This document shows, piece by piece, positions 1 to 8,908 of a DNA stretch of 32,490 bases; position 1 is the stretch's first letter, and each line of letters opens with the position of its first letter. The notes under the pieces are model-generated. The model did not search any database. It saw only the letters and a list, made by a program, of their open reading frames with translations, and had not been told where the DNA came from. Source of the stretch: Desulfobulbaceae bacterium DB1 (GTDB taxonomy: Bacteria; Desulfobacterota; Desulfobulbia; Desulfobulbales; SURF-16). Location: assembly GCA_001914235.1 (NCBI GenBank), contig MQUF01000017.1:1-32490 (forward strand), written 5' to 3'. The translations under genes were made by a program, and so were the position numbers.

Positions 1-79
1 TTTCAAATAACATGTTGAAATTTAACAAAAAATATTGCAATATTCGCCTGTCTAAAAACATCACTCTGCAGGTGAAAAA

Positions 80-1405
80 ATGAAACGATTTATTCTTGAA
101 CGCTCATCGGACGAATTTTATACCTCTCATTCCGGCCTGGCCCTGATCGGGCTCGGTATCAATCGCTTTACCAGCTTGAACGCCAAGCTGAAAAAGGCGA
201 TACCCGACACCAAGGACATTGCCAATACAGATGTCATTCGCAGTTATCTCGGGCTCCTCTCGCTTGGCAAAAGCGATTTCGAAGCCATTGCCGACATGAA
301 AGACGACAGGTATTTCCAGCAATCACTTGGCATCAAAGCGGTTCCTTCGCCCGAAACCTTGCGCCAGCGCCTTGACGAAACCGCAACAGTTTTTCAGCCA
401 ATTGCTTCCTCCACCTACACGGAGTTCATCCGCAATGCCAAAGGAAAAGTAACCCCCTTGGCCATGGGTCATGTCGCCGTCGATATGGACGTCTTTTGCA
501 TGGACAACTCCGGCACCAAAAAAGAAGGTTCCAAGCATACCTATCACGGTTATGACGGCTATGCGCCAATAGCCGCCTACATGGGAGAGGAAGGCTGGTG
601 TATTAATCTTGAGTTCCGGGAGGGCAGCCAGCACAGCCAAAACAATTTTATTCCTTTTCTGCAGGAAACCATCTCCCGTGCCAAGTCTTTAACCAAAAAG
701 TCACTGTTATTCAGGCTTGACTCCGGACACGATGCTGTCGAGACCCGAGCAACGCTTTATGGCCACAAAAAGGTCGATTACATCCTGAAATGGAATCCCC
801 GCAAGCAGGACCTTCCCGCCTGGCTGGCCCGTGGGCTGCAAGAAGGAGAAGTGAGCGAACCACGACGCGGCAAACGGGTTGCCGTATTCAGTTTCAACCA
901 GCTTCAGGAGCACGAGGGCAAGGAGTTCAGTACCCGCCTGATCGTCCGCGTGATTGAACGTACCATTGACAAACGCGGCCAGTTGCTGCTGGTGCCGGAT
1001 ATAGAACTTGAGGGCTGGTGGACATCCCTTTACCTGCCGGAAAAAGAGATCATCAAGCTCTACCGGGACCACGGCACAAGCGAGCAGTTTCACAGCGAAT
1101 TTAAAACCGACATGGATCTTGAGCGGTTGCCTTCGGGAAAATTTGCGACCAATTCCTTGATCATGTCCTTGGCCGGCTTGGCTTATAACATCTTGCGGTT
1201 TATCGGCCAGCTTGGCCTTCTCGGTGATCGCTCACCAGTGCGCCACTCGGCAAAGCGCAGGAGAATTCGTACCGTTATTCAGGAACTCATGTACCGTGCA
1301 GCCAGACTGATTGAGACCGGCAGGAAACTGAAGCTGCGGTTCAGCCGCCACTGTTGCGCATTTGACTCGTTTCAGGCCGTTTATAACCGGCTTGCCTTTG
1401 GCTAA
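80..1405 (+). CDS. IS1380-family DDE transposase
   Basis: A 441-residue transposase that would cut and paste its own insertion sequence. The C-terminal catalytic block reads LYRDHGTSEQFHSEFKTD followed by LERLPSGKFATNSL, which is the Y-R-E-K type signature region of IS1380/IS4-like enzymes. An upstream DMDVFCMDNSG segment carries the probable first catalytic Asp and LFRLDSGHDA the second. The length is normal for the family and there is no internal stop, so the gene looks intact. It opens the window and I could not define both inverted repeats; the left end may lie outside. Short palindromes near the start (AATATTGCAATATT at about 31-44) and two small hairpins downstream (1511-1523 and 1530-1544) may belong to the element ends. 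Together with the second transposase it brackets an AT-rich cargo gene. Confidence 0.85.
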   Translation: MKRFILERSSDEFYTSHSGLALIGLGINRFTSLNAKLKKAIPDTKDIANTDVIRSYLGLLSLGKSDFEAIADMKDDRYFQQSLGIKAVPSPETLRQRLDETATVFQPIASSTYTEFIRNAKGKVTPLAMGHVAVDMDVFCMDNSGTKKEGSKHTYHGYDGYAPIAAYMGEEGWCINLEFREGSQHSQNNFIPFLQETISRAKSLTKKSLLFRLDSGHDAVETRATLYGHKKVDYILKWNPRKQDLPAWLARGLQEGEVSEPRRGKRVAVFSFNQLQEHEGKEFSTRLIVRVIERTIDKRGQLLLVPDIELEGWWTSLYLPEKEIIKLYRDHGTSEQFHSEFKTDMDLERLPSGKFATNSLIMSLAGLAYNILRFIGQLGLLGDRSPVRHSAKRRRIRTVIQELMYRAARLIETGRKLKLRFSRHCCAFDSFQAVYNRLAFG

Positions 1406-1621
1406 TGCAAGAACAGAAGAGAAATTTGCCGGAAAGTGGCTGAACAGCAGGCCCTGCCGGGAAAATACGCCTAAAAACAGGCAAATATAGCAATTTTTCA
1501 AAGAACAACGGGGACGATGTCCCAATTTACCAGCAATATGCTGGCAATATATAAATTTCTGGCGGTCGCGGTGTTGAAATTTTTTCGCGCCCCACAATTT
1601 TTAGGGAGAATCCGGGATACC

Positions 1622-2284
1622 TCACGGATTCAGGTTTGGGCCTATTGTAATTGATTTTATTGGTTGATCCCCGCCATTAGTTCGAAATGGCAATATGTAA
1701 TATTCTTTTTCCGTAGAACCGACTCTCATTTTTTTTATTGGACTATCGATTTTCAAATACAACACAAGCCGTGTTTCTTGTTCTTGGCAGAACTCAGGCT
1801 TTTTGAAAAGCGTCGCCAAATGGGATAGAGCGTCAACTGGTATAGAATATCCATTCCCATTTTTCCATTGTCTTATGGCCCCTTTTATTTTTGCTCTATG
1901 AGATTTGTTGCAATATTCACATGGTATAAAATTAGAATGTGCCGATATCCACCCATACGATCGTTGTTGGTAATGGATCATTCTCATTAATATTTGTTTT
2001 GAAAATTCAATATTGAATTCTCCATATTCTTTCCAGTGATGTGAACTATCACCATCGGGGCAAAAGCAGCCTACAAATATCAAATTGTTTGTCTTTTCAA
2101 CCTCAGATATTAATTTATTACAATCCGCTGAATCTATATTCAGTTCTTTACACAACAACGAGAATGTATAAATAAATTCATCACAATCATCAAAATCATT
2201 AATTTTCGTAAGCCAAAATTGATGTGTGTTTAAGATGTTTTCCAAATTATTGAGATTTGTATAATGATAAAGCATTATTTGCAT
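1622..2284 (-). CDS. DUF2971 domain protein
   Basis: A protein of about 220 residues with the DUF2971 pattern: an N-terminal LYHYTNLNNLENIL block, then LTKINDFDDCDEF, a central CFCPDGDSSHHWKEYGE segment, and a late E.ETRLVLYLK strand. The biochemical activity of the family is not established; members often lie in variable genomic islands and a defence role has been suspected. The ATG at 2284 is preferred over a TTG two codons upstream; a later ATG at 2275 is also possible. The gene is markedly AT-rich compared with the GC-rich genes from 4 kb onwards and lies between two transposase genes, which suggests recent acquisition. No signal peptide or membrane segment is seen. Confidence 0.75.
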   Translation of the reverse strand: MQIMLYHYTNLNNLENILNTHQFWLTKINDFDDCDEFIYTFSLLCKELNIDSADCNKLISEVEKTNNLIFVGCFCPDGDSSHHWKEYGEFNIEFSKQILMRMIHYQQRSYGWISAHSNFIPCEYCNKSHRAKIKGAIRQWKNGNGYSIPVDALSHLATLFKKPEFCQEQETRLVLYLKIDSPIKKMRVGSTEKEYYILPFRTNGGDQPIKSITIGPNLNP

Positions 2285-2290
2285 CCGCAA

Positions 2291-2542
2291 TATACCTGAT
2301 TTTGTTAGCCCAACCAGTTACAACTATTCCCGGACGATTAAAGCCGACCGTCTGGAAGTAAGTTTTTATGCCGGCTGCGGAGATCAGATCGGAAAAATCG
2401 GCTCACAAGCCGGCTAATTGCCTTAAAAAAAATAACCATTGTCCAAAAGCCTGTTTTGGAGGACATAATTGTCCATCCGCCCCTGCCCGAATTTTTCCAG
2501 GCAAGGGACCTGCTCTTTGAAATAATTGTCCGGCCTTTTACG
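2291..2542. other. Intergenic stretch, possible IS end
   Basis: No convincing gene. It holds three copies of an ATTGTCC-like heptamer (about 2448-2535), a GCCGGC-bearing inverted pair around 2372-2420, and the 9-mer ATTCCCGGA at 2326-2334. The reverse complement of that 9-mer (TCCGGGAAT) occurs at 4064-4072, on the other side of the transposase. These may be terminal inverted repeats of the insertion sequence, but the match does not extend well and I saw no target duplication. Confidence 0.3.
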
Positions 2543-3910
2543 TTACCTGGGTAACGGCACCGGCTTGTGGTCCAAGATCGAGCGATACAATTCCTCCATG
2601 GTATCAATGTGGAATTCATGGAACTTGCTTCGGACCTTTTCCCAAAGGGATCTCTTGGTCTTCCATTTTTTCCAGGCAGCCTGGAAAAGTGGACAGCATA
2701 ATTGCTGAATCTGGTCAACCAGAAAGGCCAGCATCATGAGCAGGACGAACACCTCGCTGAGATGCTGCTTGCCCAGGCCGAAGTTGTGGCCGAACTGGTA
2801 TCCCTGGTTCTTCAGGGTATTGAACGTTTCGTTCTCTATTTTCCACCGGGCACGGGCGCCGCGCATAAACTGGTAGACATTCTCTTCGGTGATGTCCAAA
2901 TCCGTAATCCAGCTAAAATGCTGCTTTTTGCCGGTTTTTGCGTTGATCTCCCAATATTCGACAAAGGTTACACGCTTATCCTGGTTCGATTTATTGAGTG
3001 GGGCATGATACACGATGCGGAAACAATGGCTTATGTCCGTATCTTTCTCGTCATCGATGGTCAGCTCGATTGTCTCACCATTTTCCACGGCTTGATCGAC
3101 ATACTGAAAGAGAAATTTATGGTCGCCTTCTTTAACTCCCAGGATATAGTGAAGATTATGCTTCTCAAGATCTTCAAGGTGGGGTGCATTGGAACTGAGT
3201 GAGTCCTCGTTGATAATGAACTTGAAGTGCGGGTGATCCAGGTGTAATTTTTCAAGCAAACGCCTGATGGCATTACGCTCGCAATCATTTTTTGTCTTTC
3301 CGTCCTGTTTCCTGATCGTCTCGGGACAAAGAGCTATCGCCTCTTTGTAATCAGGATGAACAACGGCCGCTCCGACCGTCTGGAGGTAATAAGTGACTTC
3401 TCCCGTCTTTGAGTTGACTCTTCCCATGCACGCATCGGAATGCAGCGCCTTGGATGAAAAATAACCGGTACCATCGAGATTCAACAGGTAGCCAACGTCC
3501 ATGAACAGCATTTTTTCAAGAACCTTACCGCGTTGTAACGCCCGGAATGCATCCTTGAACAGCGGCCGGAGATCATTGGGGTCGACACCGTCCAGAATTT
3601 CACGCATCGAGGTATCGCAGGGGATGTCGCCCATGCCGTATATGGTTAAAAGATTTTGCGGCGCACAACGCCGTTCGTCAAAGGCCAGCAATGAAGGGTC
3701 TTTGAGGGAAAACATGGCAAAACCTGACATCAGGGCATCGGCAAGTGAAATTGTAACCTCACCCGGCCGATGATCATTAATTTCCCCGAATCCGGTTCTC
3801 ATGGTTGCAAAGAGAGCATCCGCATTCAGGTGCTTGCGCAATTTGATTTTCTCGTTGCGCATGATTTCTCTTTCCCGTGCTTTCACAAGTGTTCTTCGAT
3901 AGTTAGACAT
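2543..3910 (-). CDS. DDE transposase, IS4-like/ISNCY type
   Basis: A 455-residue transposase. The N-terminal block (TISLADALMSGFAMFSLKDPSLLAF) and the C-terminal block (RARWKIENETFNTLKNQGY, then LMMLAFLVDQIQ) are typical of a large unclassified IS4-like group often labelled ISNCY. Candidate catalytic acidic residues are the Asp in LFMDVG, the Asp in INEDSLSSNAP and the Glu in WKIENE. The ATG at 3910 is supported by a good AGGAGG ribosome-binding site five bases upstream. It appears full length. The element lies against the 3' end of the truncated AsmA-like gene and probably caused that truncation. Confidence 0.8.
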   Translation of the reverse strand: MSNYRRTLVKAREREIMRNEKIKLRKHLNADALFATMRTGFGEINDHRPGEVTISLADALMSGFAMFSLKDPSLLAFDERRCAPQNLLTIYGMGDIPCDTSMREILDGVDPNDLRPLFKDAFRALQRGKVLEKMLFMDVGYLLNLDGTGYFSSKALHSDACMGRVNSKTGEVTYYLQTVGAAVVHPDYKEAIALCPETIRKQDGKTKNDCERNAIRRLLEKLHLDHPHFKFIINEDSLSSNAPHLEDLEKHNLHYILGVKEGDHKFLFQYVDQAVENGETIELTIDDEKDTDISHCFRIVYHAPLNKSNQDKRVTFVEYWEINAKTGKKQHFSWITDLDITEENVYQFMRGARARWKIENETFNTLKNQGYQFGHNFGLGKQHLSEVFVLLMMLAFLVDQIQQLCCPLFQAAWKKWKTKRSLWEKVRSKFHEFHIDTMEELYRSILDHKPVPLPR

Positions 3911-4041
3911 GGTCGCCTCCTATAAGTAGTTGATATTGCTTATAAAAGGCAAAAATCACTATCTTATTAGAATGTCAAGAAAAATTTTAATTTTGGGGAA
4001 AAAATTTAAAAAGTTTACGAAACCAATTTTTAAAAACTAAG

Positions 4042-6841
4042 CTATTGCTGCATCTTCGGGCCATCCGGGAATTGCTGATCAAAGAACACCTTGTTTTTCG
4101 CGGTCAACTCCTTGCCGTTCACCAGATAATGAAGATTCAAACTCAACTTTCCCTTGGTCATGGGATAGCCGATATACTTGATGGAATAGGGGTTCATCCG
4201 ACTTAATTCGACATCACCGAGCTCCACGGCGACATCGGTGTAAAAATCCTGCCGGGGCTGAATGGAGCCGGAGAGACGCAAGGGCGACTGACCGTCGAGC
4301 CGGGCATCAATTTCAAGCGTGGCGCGCGCATCCTTCCGGGAAGAAAATCCGGAAATATGGCCCTTGATGCCGTTCACGGCAGTATCAAACCGGGGCACGA
4401 CACTGCTGTCGGAAAAGAAAAAAGCGCCGTTGCTCAGGCTGACCTTCCCTATTTCAATATCCGGCTGTTGCCCGTCCTTCTTGTCCGGGGGAGGGGGTGT
4501 CTCCGGCTCGGCATCTTTTTTCCTGGCCAGCTTGCTGAGATTCAGCACGCCGTTATTGTCCACGGCAATTTTCATCACCGGTTTATCGGCGAGTATTTCT
4601 TTCGCGGAAAAACGAAATGGATTTGTCGATACATCTATCTTTTTCACCTGAAATGTATTCCAGGAAAGCAGCTTGTCCGCCTGTTTTCCTTGCAGGCAGG
4701 CAAACTTGTCGCTTTGCAGATCACCCTGAAAAACAAATCCACCCTTGCCGTTCTCGAGGCGGGAGTAATTTGCCCGACCCTTGAGACTTGCCCGGCCTTC
4801 TCCGATAAGGATATCAAGATGATCGGCAAGATAGGGTTGCGCCACGGCAAGCGGCAGGTTCGCCCAGTCCAGCGCAAGTCGAACATCAAGCGGTGTCAGC
4901 TGCGGGCTGCCCGTCGTCTTCAGCGCAGCACTCTTATTGAGCCGCACGGCCAGTGCAAGTTCGGTTTTCTTATTCGGCTCATTGGTCAGTTTATCCGCCG
5001 TCAGATGAATCCGGTCAAGCAGAAAGCGGGCAGGAGCCCCTGGGGTAAGATCGGTGAAATCAAGAGAGAAATCGGCGAGATCAAGTTTTTCGACAAAAAA
5101 CAGCCACCCCGCCCCTTCCCGCTCTTGCCCGCCCACATCCGACGCCGCTTGTCCCGTCGATGGCCGCAGAAAATCCTGCACATTCATTGTGCCGTCCTTG
5201 CGCAGGGTCAGGGGAACGGCTCCGCCCGAGATCGCGCATTGACCAAGCAGTATTTTCTTCCCTTGCAGATCAACCGATCCGCCTTGCAGGGAAAAAGAGG
5301 GCACAACCAGCTCTTCCGCGGCACCAGGCGCCTTCATGACAAAACCGCCGAACTCCGCCCCGAGCTCGGAGACGAGAAACGTTTTTCCTGCAGCGGCAAA
5401 ATCTATTTTCGCCGATAAAAGGTTTTTTTCCGCCGTAACCCTCGGCCGCCAAAACATTGTCGTAATAAGGGCGGTATTTTTCCGGCCGGATGTTTTCAAG
5501 CGCGACATTGGCACGAACGCTGAGCGGATCGACAACGAACGAGCCGTCCATCTTGACCGCCTCGTCGCTTTCGGTGGCAAGAGAGAGACTGTACTCCGCG
5601 GATTTGCCGGGCTCGGTGCTGAAATTTTTTATGGCGACATCCATCGGCTGCACCGTGGTGACAAAATCCGTTTCATTGGTACGATCGGCAAAATGAAGCG
5701 TTGCGCCGTCAACCGCAATTTCCGCCGCTTCAAACAACAAACGCGGACCAACCGGAGCATCATCCTGTTTTTCCTTTTCCTCCTTTTCTCCCTGCTCCAC
5801 CAGTCCGGCAAGATTCAAAACGCCCTGCTTGTTTCTCTCCAGGTAAAATTCCGGTTTTTCCCAGGAAATCTTCCGCACATGAAATTCCCTGCGCAGAAGA
5901 TGAGCACGTTCGATATCCACCGTCAACCCCGGAAAAACAAGCAGCGGCTGACCGGTTTCATCCAGCACCCTCACCCGGCGCAGCCCTGTCCGCCCCGAAA
6001 TTTTCAGGGCCGGATTGCCGTCCTCATGCCGGATGAAGGAAAGGGCGAGATCAAGATCAAGCAGCCCTTCCGCAATGGAAAATTTAAACGAAGCGGGAAG
6101 ATAGGCAAGATAGCGGGTGATGTCGATATCGGTGAAATGAACGGCCATTTCGGTCTGGCGTGAAACATCAAAGGGCCTGCTTTCCCCGGCCATTTTCAAC
6201 AGGGTGCCGTTCACCGTGGCCTCAAAGGCAGGCTGGGTGAAAATCTGCACCGCATAGGCAAGATTGGACAGAAAAGGAAGACCGATGTGAAGCCCGGTAA
6301 CGGAATGGTTCACATTTTTCACCCGGTCGGAAAAATCGATGCCGCCGCCCAGCAATTCGATATTATTTATGGAAAAAAGAAACGGCCTTTTCCGCCCGTC
6401 CTCTTTTTTTTCCGCCTCTGCCGTCTCCTTGACCAGCAAGTCGGAAAAATTAAAGTCCCCATCCTCGGTGAAGACTATTCCGACGTAAGGATTGACCAGG
6501 GAAAAAGACTTCACCATGAGGGCCCGTTTCACCAGGGACATTGCCTGCAGATTGACCCGCAGCGCGTCAAAAGCGACAAACGGTTTCTCCGTATCCCGCT
6601 CATTGACCTGAAAACCGTTTATTGCCAGATCCAGGGTGTACGGATTGAATTTCACCTCGCGCACCACGGTATGGCGGGCGAGCAAAACGGTCAACCGTTT
6701 CTCAAGCTGGCTGCGCACAAGAAAGGGCAGGATGACAAAGCCGAACAGGGTATAAAAAAGAAGTCCGGCAGTGACGATTATGGCCCAGCGCTGCAGACGG
6801 GACAATCTCCTCCAGCGCGACACCGATTTTGATTCATCCAC
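4042..6841 (-). pseudogene. AsmA-like DUF748 protein, frameshifted and 3'-truncated
   Basis: One gene now split over two frames. The 5' part (to about 5430) has an N-terminal membrane anchor (WAIIVTAGLLFYTLFGFVILPFL) and the repeated beta-strand pattern of AsmA/DUF748 proteins, which are envelope proteins spanning the periplasm and linked in general to lipid transport. The start chosen is GTG 6841, with GGAGG upstream. Near the run of seven A (minus strand; plus 5423-5429) or the GGG at 5439-5441, one extra base moves the reading frame. The 3' part continues the same family pattern (NLLSAKIDFAAAGKTFLVSE) to a stop at 4042. It ends LTAKNKVFFDQ followed by unrelated residues, exactly where family members normally continue with a conserved segment and a C-terminal membrane region. 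The neighbouring insertion sequence probably removed the end. The frameshift could be a sequencing error; the truncation is not. Confidence 0.75.
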
Positions 6842-7058
6842 GATTGACCTCCCGACATGAAAGTTTCCGGTTCCAGGCAGTCTCGGCTGCAGACCTGCTT
6901 CTCCATCCCATACATGTATTTTTAGTGTAGCAGATTCGAAAGAGAAGAAAAACCTTTGCGTCCAGCTGCAGTTGAGATTATTTTCCACCTGTTTACTTCT
7001 ACCATCACACCATGGGGCTCCTTGCCGATGCCCTTGAAAAAAAAAGCTCCGGGAGCTC

Positions 7059-8663
7059 GTGACTATGCGGACCTGTGTGGCCCCGAATGGGGAATTTCTC
7101 TACTGCATCCATTCTCCGGATTACAACGTCAAGAATCTGCGGCCGACCGACGCCGTCCAAAGTCTCGGCATCCTCGACGGCGAGGAAATTACCAGCGAAA
7201 AAAACTTCCCCACGTCGGACATTCGAGTAAAAAAGGCTGACGTTATTTATGAAATTCCCCATGCTTTTCCATTCAGGGGGACCACCTTTATCAACTCCCG
7301 CTGGGCCGACGCCAGGGCGCAAAACCCCCCGGCCATTTGCCTGCCGAAACCGAAACCGACCTCCTTTTCCCGTTCCGTTGCCCCGCTGCTGGATAATTCC
7401 CGGCAAAAAACGGATGAACTTTTCCACGCCCTGCCGGAAACCGTGCTGCTGTCGCTTGCAACCACATCAACCTACCCGGATGACCTGGAACGACTGGCCC
7501 GCATCAGCTGCGATTTTACGCGTGATTGCCGGGGAATACCAACAGGTCTTGTTTACGAACGGGAAGCGGGAGGCAAAATCCGGGCAAAAATCCACAACCA
7601 CCATCTCTTTGAGGCGGTGGGCAACAACCCCTCTCTGCCGGACGCCTATAAACAGGCGATGGTCCTCAGGCCCGGCGCCCAGGGCAACAGTGAAATCGTC
7701 GGGGCATGGGAAGAAGAAGGCCATCACGTTTTTGAATACCTGCGCCGCAATTCCTATATCCCCTGGGGACACTTTGCCTCCAACATGGCAAACGACAGCG
7801 TCCGTTATGACATCCGCAGCCTTTCACGGCAGGACATGACCGGCCTGCGCCATCTCTACTACCAGCGGACCTATGCGCGGATCGCGGAAGATCTGGGCAT
7901 CCCGATCCGTTGCGAACGACGGACTCTTTCGCCGGAAGAGCTTGAGTCCCTGCGAGAGGAGATTGTCGGACAACTGGTTGCAAAGAAAGTCTCTTGTTTT
8001 TTCGACTGCACCCTGTGGGGCTGGAACTATGGTTTTGATTTCGCACCCAGCGGCTACCGGCTCAACGCCTCGCACCAGCAGATTCACCAGCAGTTCGCCC
8101 TGTTGCCCGCACGGATTGCGGCCATGCAGGCGGGAAAAACAACATCCGTCACGCTTCCCTCATACGGCTGCGGGGATCTAGTTGCCGAATGCGTCCGCGC
8201 ATATCACAAGGCCCATGATCGCTCTTTTTTCGCCGATTTCATCACCTGCATCCGCAACAATAAACGCATGGATCCTCACCCCGGCGAATCCTCCCTCATC
8301 GTCTACGAAGACAGCCAGGTTATGCTCTTTGTCCCCAAGGCACAGACATCCCAATGGGAGCTGCAGCTCATGCCCCTGCATCCGGTGGGCAACATCCTTG
8401 AAGCGGACCAGTCCATGCGCCGGTCCCTTGACCGCGGCATCCACACCGCCATGCAGGTGCTGGGGGCGCTCGGCGTCCGCATGGTGACCACCATCGAATG
8501 CGCCAAGCGTTTTCATGAAACAATCGACCAGCGCCTGCTCTACACTTTTCTCCCCAAACTGCCCGAATCCCCCGGTGCCTTCAGCGAAGCGCAACTCCGC
8601 TGGATTATGGGCCACTTCCCGGAGGACTTCGCCGCTGCCTGCCGCAACAGGCTGACGGATTGA
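7059..8663 (+). CDS. Conserved protein, possible HIT/GalT-like C-terminal part
   Basis: A 534-residue soluble protein that I do not recognise with certainty. No signal peptide or membrane helix is visible. Residues from about 400 onwards (MDPHPGESSLIVYEDSQVMLFVPKAQTSQWELQLMPL, in overlapping parts) resemble the late strands of HIT-superfamily nucleotidyltransferases such as galactose-1-phosphate uridylyltransferase and ADP-sugar phosphorylases, where a nucleotide sugar is handled. A clear HxHxH catalytic motif is not seen, so this is a fold-level guess only. The start is GTG 7059 or ATG 7065; GGGAG at 7051-7055 fits the ATG better. It is divergent from the AsmA-like gene, with about 215 bp between them, and its downstream neighbour is a chemoreceptor. 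Confidence 0.55.
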   Translation: MTMRTCVAPNGEFLYCIHSPDYNVKNLRPTDAVQSLGILDGEEITSEKNFPTSDIRVKKADVIYEIPHAFPFRGTTFINSRWADARAQNPPAICLPKPKPTSFSRSVAPLLDNSRQKTDELFHALPETVLLSLATTSTYPDDLERLARISCDFTRDCRGIPTGLVYEREAGGKIRAKIHNHHLFEAVGNNPSLPDAYKQAMVLRPGAQGNSEIVGAWEEEGHHVFEYLRRNSYIPWGHFASNMANDSVRYDIRSLSRQDMTGLRHLYYQRTYARIAEDLGIPIRCERRTLSPEELESLREEIVGQLVAKKVSCFFDCTLWGWNYGFDFAPSGYRLNASHQQIHQQFALLPARIAAMQAGKTTSVTLPSYGCGDLVAECVRAYHKAHDRSFFADFITCIRNNKRMDPHPGESSLIVYEDSQVMLFVPKAQTSQWELQLMPLHPVGNILEADQSMRRSLDRGIHTAMQVLGALGVRMVTTIECAKRFHETIDQRLLYTFLPKLPESPGAFSEAQLRWIMGHFPEDFAAACRNRLTD

Positions 8664-8908
8664 ACCTGCCAAAAAAAATCTTTTTTTCATGCCTGTCGCA
8701 TTTGTCAATTGACAAATTGTCGCACTCCCACAATAATCTGACATGGTGTCGTCAAAAATTCGCTTCCTGTTGATAAACTGATAGTCCAGACAGCGAATAG
8801 TCCGCCGAAAACAGTGCCCGGCATTTTCGCCTTTCCGGCAGCCGGAATAATGCCGCCCTCAAAAACATTCCATTGCTTGCTTCACAGGATTGACACAAAG
8901 GAAACGTC
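8664..8908. promoter_or_regulatory. Intergenic region with 18-bp perfect palindrome
   Basis: The gap before the chemoreceptor gene contains ATTTGTCAATTGACAAAT at 8700-8717, a perfect palindrome with a TGTC-N4-GACA core, flanked on each side by TGTCGC in direct orientation. This looks like an operator for a dimeric regulator. A factor cannot be named. The remaining bases hold no gene. The chemoreceptor start codon is preceded by AAAGGA. Confidence 0.4.

Noticed and set aside
2338-2718. Minus-strand frame of 126 residues
   Set aside because: Overlaps the transposase 3' end in another frame, Arg/Ser-rich, no family resemblance.
5423-5429. Programmed frameshift at the A7 run in the AsmA-like gene
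   Set aside because: The needed shift is +1, whereas A-run slippage usually gives -1, and the gene is also truncated; a mutation or sequencing error is simpler.
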